From an archaeon (GTDB taxonomy: Archaea; Methanobacteriota; Methanobacteria; Methanobacteriales; Methanobacteriaceae): a stretch of 7,631 bases of DNA. The notes under the pieces are model-generated. The model made no database searches. It saw only the letters and a program-made list of their open reading frames with translations, and had not been told where the DNA came from. The position numbers and the translations under genes are program-made. Each line of letters opens with the position of its first letter. Position 1 is the first letter of the stretch. Of the stretch, positions 6,029 through 7,631 are shown one piece after another. Location of the stretch: positions 1 to 7,631 of the forward strand of contig JAKSUE010000061.1 in assembly GCA_024409165.1 (NCBI GenBank). Reading direction: 5' to 3'.

Positions 6029-6052
6029 TTTTTACACTTGCAATTGACCTCT
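6029..6052 (-). promoter_or_regulatory. Origin recognition box 5 (ORB5)
   Basis: The minus strand reads AGAGGT (6052-6047), a three-base gap, then TTGCAAGTGTAAAAA (6043-6029). It is an outlying copy 103 bp from ORB4 with no 48-bp partner. It lies toward the cdc6 promoter, so it could also take part in autoregulation. Confidence 0.65.
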
Positions 6053-6192
6053 AATGTTTTTTTGAAGTATTTAAAATATATGGTTAATATGGCTTTTGTT
6101 TTATTATTTTAATGTTATTTTGGTGTTATTTATCTTTATTTAGTTATTTATTTTATTAATTAAGAATTATACTAAACTTTAAATCATAATAT

Positions 6193-6202
6193 GTATATAA
6201 TT
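6193..6202 (+). promoter_or_regulatory. cdc6 promoter TATA box
   Basis: GTATATAATT is the best TATA box before cdc6, placing the start near 6223 with a leader of about 65 bases. It is flanked by a 6-bp inverted repeat, CTTTAA (6177-6182) and TTAAAG (6201-6206), which may be chance in AT-rich DNA. The stretch 6061-6176 holds nothing else I can name. Confidence 0.45.
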
Positions 6203-6286
6203 AAAGATACAGTTGAAATTATACTATTTCATTTGTAAACTAAATTTGAATTTTTGACTTAATTATTTATATTTTAGAGGGAGACA

Positions 6287-7438
6287 ATGAGTAATATTTT
6301 TGATAAATTAGAAGAAAAAGAAAGTATTTTTAAGGATAAAAGTCCTTTAGATCATAGATTTTTACCAGAACATTTACCTCATAGGAATGAGCAGATTACT
6401 TCTATTGCTAAATATTGGATTGAAGCATTGAATAATAATACTCCTTCTCCTATTACTATTTATGGTAAAACAGGGACTGGTAAGACTGCAGCTGCTAAGT
6501 TTGCTAAGGAACAATTATTAGAAGCATCTGCGAATAAGAATGTTTCAATTAAAGTAGAATATATTAGATGTACTGATTTTACTACAGAATATCAGGTTAT
6601 TACTCATTTATGTCAAAAATTAGGTAGAGATGTTCCAGATAGAGGTTGGACTAAAGCTGAGGTTATTAAAGCTTTTAGAGATATTTTTAAGAAGAATGTT
6701 TTCGGCCGTAATTTAATTCTCATTGTTATTTTAGATGAAGTAGATATTTTACTTGAAAAAGACGGTGATGGTATTTTATATACTCTCACAAGAACTGATA
6801 ATGTAGCTATTTTATCAATTAGTAATTTCTTAGACTTTAAACAATACATTAAGCCAAGAGTAGCAAGTAGTTTAAGAGATAAAGAGATTGTTTTCCCACC
6901 TTATAATGCAGAACAATTAGCTGATATTTTACAAGAAAGATCTAAATTGTCCTTTGTTGAAGGTGCTGTAGATGAAGGTGTTATTAGATTATGCTCTGCT
7001 ATGGCTGCTAAAGAAGAAGGTGATGCAAGATATGCTCTTGATCTTTTACAAACCGCAGGTGAAATAGCTGATGAAAAAGATTCTAAAATTATCCACTCTT
7101 CATATGTAAAAGAAGCTAAAGATAGAATTGAATATAATAAAGTTAATGAAGTTATTATGACTCTTCCAGCTCAACAACAAAGAGTTCTTGAAGCTATTTT
7201 AAAACTTACTAAAGAAAATGAAGAAATCACATCTGGTAAATTATTCGAAACCTATGAGGAAGTTTCAAAAGGTGATGCAGTAGGTTATAGAAGACTTTTC
7301 GACTTTATTAACGAACTTGAAATGCTTGGAATTATTTCAACTAATACAATTTCAAGAGGTCGTGGAAAAGGTAGAACTAATATTATCAAATTACAATGTG
7401 ATTTAGATGTATTAGAAACAGCTTTATATCCATTTTAA
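6287..7438 (+). CDS. cdc6: Orc1/Cdc6 replication initiator ATPase
   Basis: AAA+ initiator that binds ORBs and loads the MCM helicase. The 383-residue protein shows Walker A GKTGTGKT (60-67), Walker B ILDEVD (148-153), sensor 1 SISN (177-180), the box VII RVASSLRDKEIVFPPY (191-206), sensor 2 GDARYALDLL with Arg248 (245-254) and a C-terminal winged helix (about 288-383) with the basic wing ISRGRGKGRT (355-364). All ATPase motifs look intact. The start follows the purine-rich GAGGGAG (6277-6283), only three bases from the ATG, which is a close spacing. It is the Cdc6-1 type expected beside the origin. Its location directly right of five ORB-like sites strongly links it to that origin. Length is normal for the family. 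Confidence 0.96.
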   Translation: MSNIFDKLEEKESIFKDKSPLDHRFLPEHLPHRNEQITSIAKYWIEALNNNTPSPITIYGKTGTGKTAAAKFAKEQLLEASANKNVSIKVEYIRCTDFTTEYQVITHLCQKLGRDVPDRGWTKAEVIKAFRDIFKKNVFGRNLILIVILDEVDILLEKDGDGILYTLTRTDNVAILSISNFLDFKQYIKPRVASSLRDKEIVFPPYNAEQLADILQERSKLSFVEGAVDEGVIRLCSAMAAKEEGDARYALDLLQTAGEIADEKDSKIIHSSYVKEAKDRIEYNKVNEVIMTLPAQQQRVLEAILKLTKENEEITSGKLFETYEEVSKGDAVGYRRLFDFINELEMLGIISTNTISRGRGKGRTNIIKLQCDLDVLETALYPF

Positions 7439-7446
7439 AATTTAAA

Positions 7447-7484
7447 TTTTTTTAATTATTTAATTAAAATTATTTAATTTTTTT
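7447..7484 (+). terminator. Poly-T terminator after cdc6
   Basis: Two T7 tracts (7447-7453 and 7478-7484) in A/T-only sequence follow the stop codon closely. This is the expected archaeal terminator style and separates cdc6 from the tRNA. Confidence 0.5.
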
Positions 7485-7527
7485 AAATTTATTTTTAATT
7501 TAAAAATACTATTTTTAAAACAGAGAA

Positions 7528-7557
7528 TTAACTCGTGGGAGTTAAAAGTCCTCCCAC
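7528..7557 (+). other. Two overlapping, mutually exclusive hairpins before tRNA-Gln
   Basis: Hairpin A pairs TTAACTC (7528-7534) with GAGTTAA (7539-7545) around GTGG, seven perfect base pairs. Hairpin B pairs GTGGGAG (7535-7541) with CTCCCAC (7551-7557) around nine bases, also seven perfect pairs. They share 7535-7541, so only one can form. This segment is far richer in GC than its surroundings and ends five bases before the tRNA. It could be a processing signal, a remnant of an upstream tRNA (hairpin B resembles a T arm), or a mobile-element edge. Confidence 0.5.
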
Positions 7558-7562
7558 AACAA

Positions 7563-7631
7563 TGGGCTATCGCCAAGCGGTAAGGCACAGGACTTTGACT
7601 CCTGCATTCGTCAGTTCGAATCTGCCTAGCC
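7563..7631 (+). tRNA. tRNA-Gln (anticodon UUG), bacterial type, 3' end cut by window edge
   Basis: Cloverleaf: acceptor TGGGCTA (7563-7569) with TAGCC (7627-7631, the last two bases lie outside), D arm GCC/GGC (7572-7574, 7584-7586), anticodon stem CAGGA/TCCTG (7588-7592, 7600-7604), anticodon TTG at 7595-7597 (reads CAA, Gln), T loop TTCGAAT (7615-7621). The T stem GTCAG/CTGCC (7610-7614, 7622-7626) has one U-C mismatch at positions 50-64. U1 (so U1-A72 if the arm completes), the short D loop AAGCGGTAA and CATTC variable loop match bacterial, especially Firmicutes, tRNA-Gln as I recall it. Archaeal tRNA-Gln normally begins with A1-U72. Possibly transferred, decaying or a contig-join artefact. 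Confidence 0.88.

Larger units (their letters stand above)
5642..6060. other. Putative chromosomal replication origin (oriC)
   Basis: This gene-free stretch upstream of cdc6 holds five ORB-like elements arranged as two right-pointing and three left-pointing copies around an AT-rich core. The shared core form is TTKCMAGTGWAAA. In four copies it is preceded by a G-rich RGGT and a fixed three-base gap. This resembles the archaeal ORB (CCAGTGGAAAC type) and, from memory, the TTTACACTTGAAA-like repeat bound by Cdc6-1 in the related Methanothermobacter. A spacing of 48 bp within each of two opposed pairs, an AT-rich middle, and the adjacent initiator gene all support the call. Boundaries are approximate and no function was measured. 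Confidence 0.85.

Noticed and set aside
5878..6052. Repeats resembling a CRISPR array or an IS end
   Set aside because: The repeated unit is about 13-18 bp with unequal AT-rich spacers and lies on both strands; no cas genes, transposase or target duplication is present. ORBs explain it better.
5536..6286. Hidden small gene or ncRNA in the long gene-free stretch
   Set aside because: Frames are broken by stops, no ribosome binding site is paired with a plausible protein, and apart from the ORB islands the sequence is T-rich low complexity.
6613..6849. Minus-strand frame inside cdc6
   Set aside because: Antisense to the Walker B region of an intact, conserved gene; no promoter or ribosome binding site.

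Overview
The window reads as chromosomal DNA from a gut-type methanogen of the Methanobacteriales (Methanobrevibacter or Methanosphaera-like). The evidence is very low GC, archaeal-only genes (DNA polymerase D small subunit, Orc1/Cdc6, UPF0147), archaeal TATA-box promoters, mixed leaderless and Shine-Dalgarno starts, and poly-T ends after genes. The assignment to genus is inference. From memory, the gene content between the PolD small subunit and cdc6 resembles the corresponding stretch in Methanothermobacter.

Layout, left to right. 119-1891 (+) encodes the DNA polymerase D small subunit (DP1). 1981-2556 (+) is a class II aldolase of the L-fuculose-1-phosphate aldolase family. 2652-3215 (+) is the biotin transporter S component BioY, with a 12-bp perfect palindrome upstream of its start. 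3410-3664 (+) is a small UPF0147 protein behind a strong TATA box. 3853-4878 (-) is the cobamide-pathway membrane protein CbiB, probably translated from a leaderless mRNA. 5017-5535 (+) is a small archaeal conserved protein that looks like DUF2299. 5536-6286 has no gene and holds what I read as the replication origin. 6287-7438 (+) is Orc1/Cdc6. 7563-7631 (+) is a tRNA-Gln(UUG) cut by the window edge two bases before the end of its acceptor stem.

The origin is the centre of the window. Five copies of an origin-recognition-box-like element are seen: two pointing right (5692-5703, 5740-5751) and three pointing left (5880-5892, 5929-5940, 6029-6043). The first two are spaced exactly 48 bp apart, and so are the first two left-pointing ones. 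The two pairs can be aligned without gaps as a ~73-bp imperfect inverted duplication (5681-5753 against the complement of 5879-5951). They enclose an AT-rich, strongly T-skewed segment that is a natural candidate for the unwinding element. The initiator gene cdc6 lies immediately to the right and a replicative polymerase subunit gene lies at the left end.

The second striking item is the tRNA-Gln. Its U1-A72 end (A72 inferred), D arm, anticodon arm and variable loop are of bacterial, Firmicutes-like type rather than the A1-U72 archaeal type. It carries a U-C mismatch in its T stem and is preceded by two overlapping, mutually exclusive hairpins. It may be transferred, decaying, part of a mobile element, or an assembly join.
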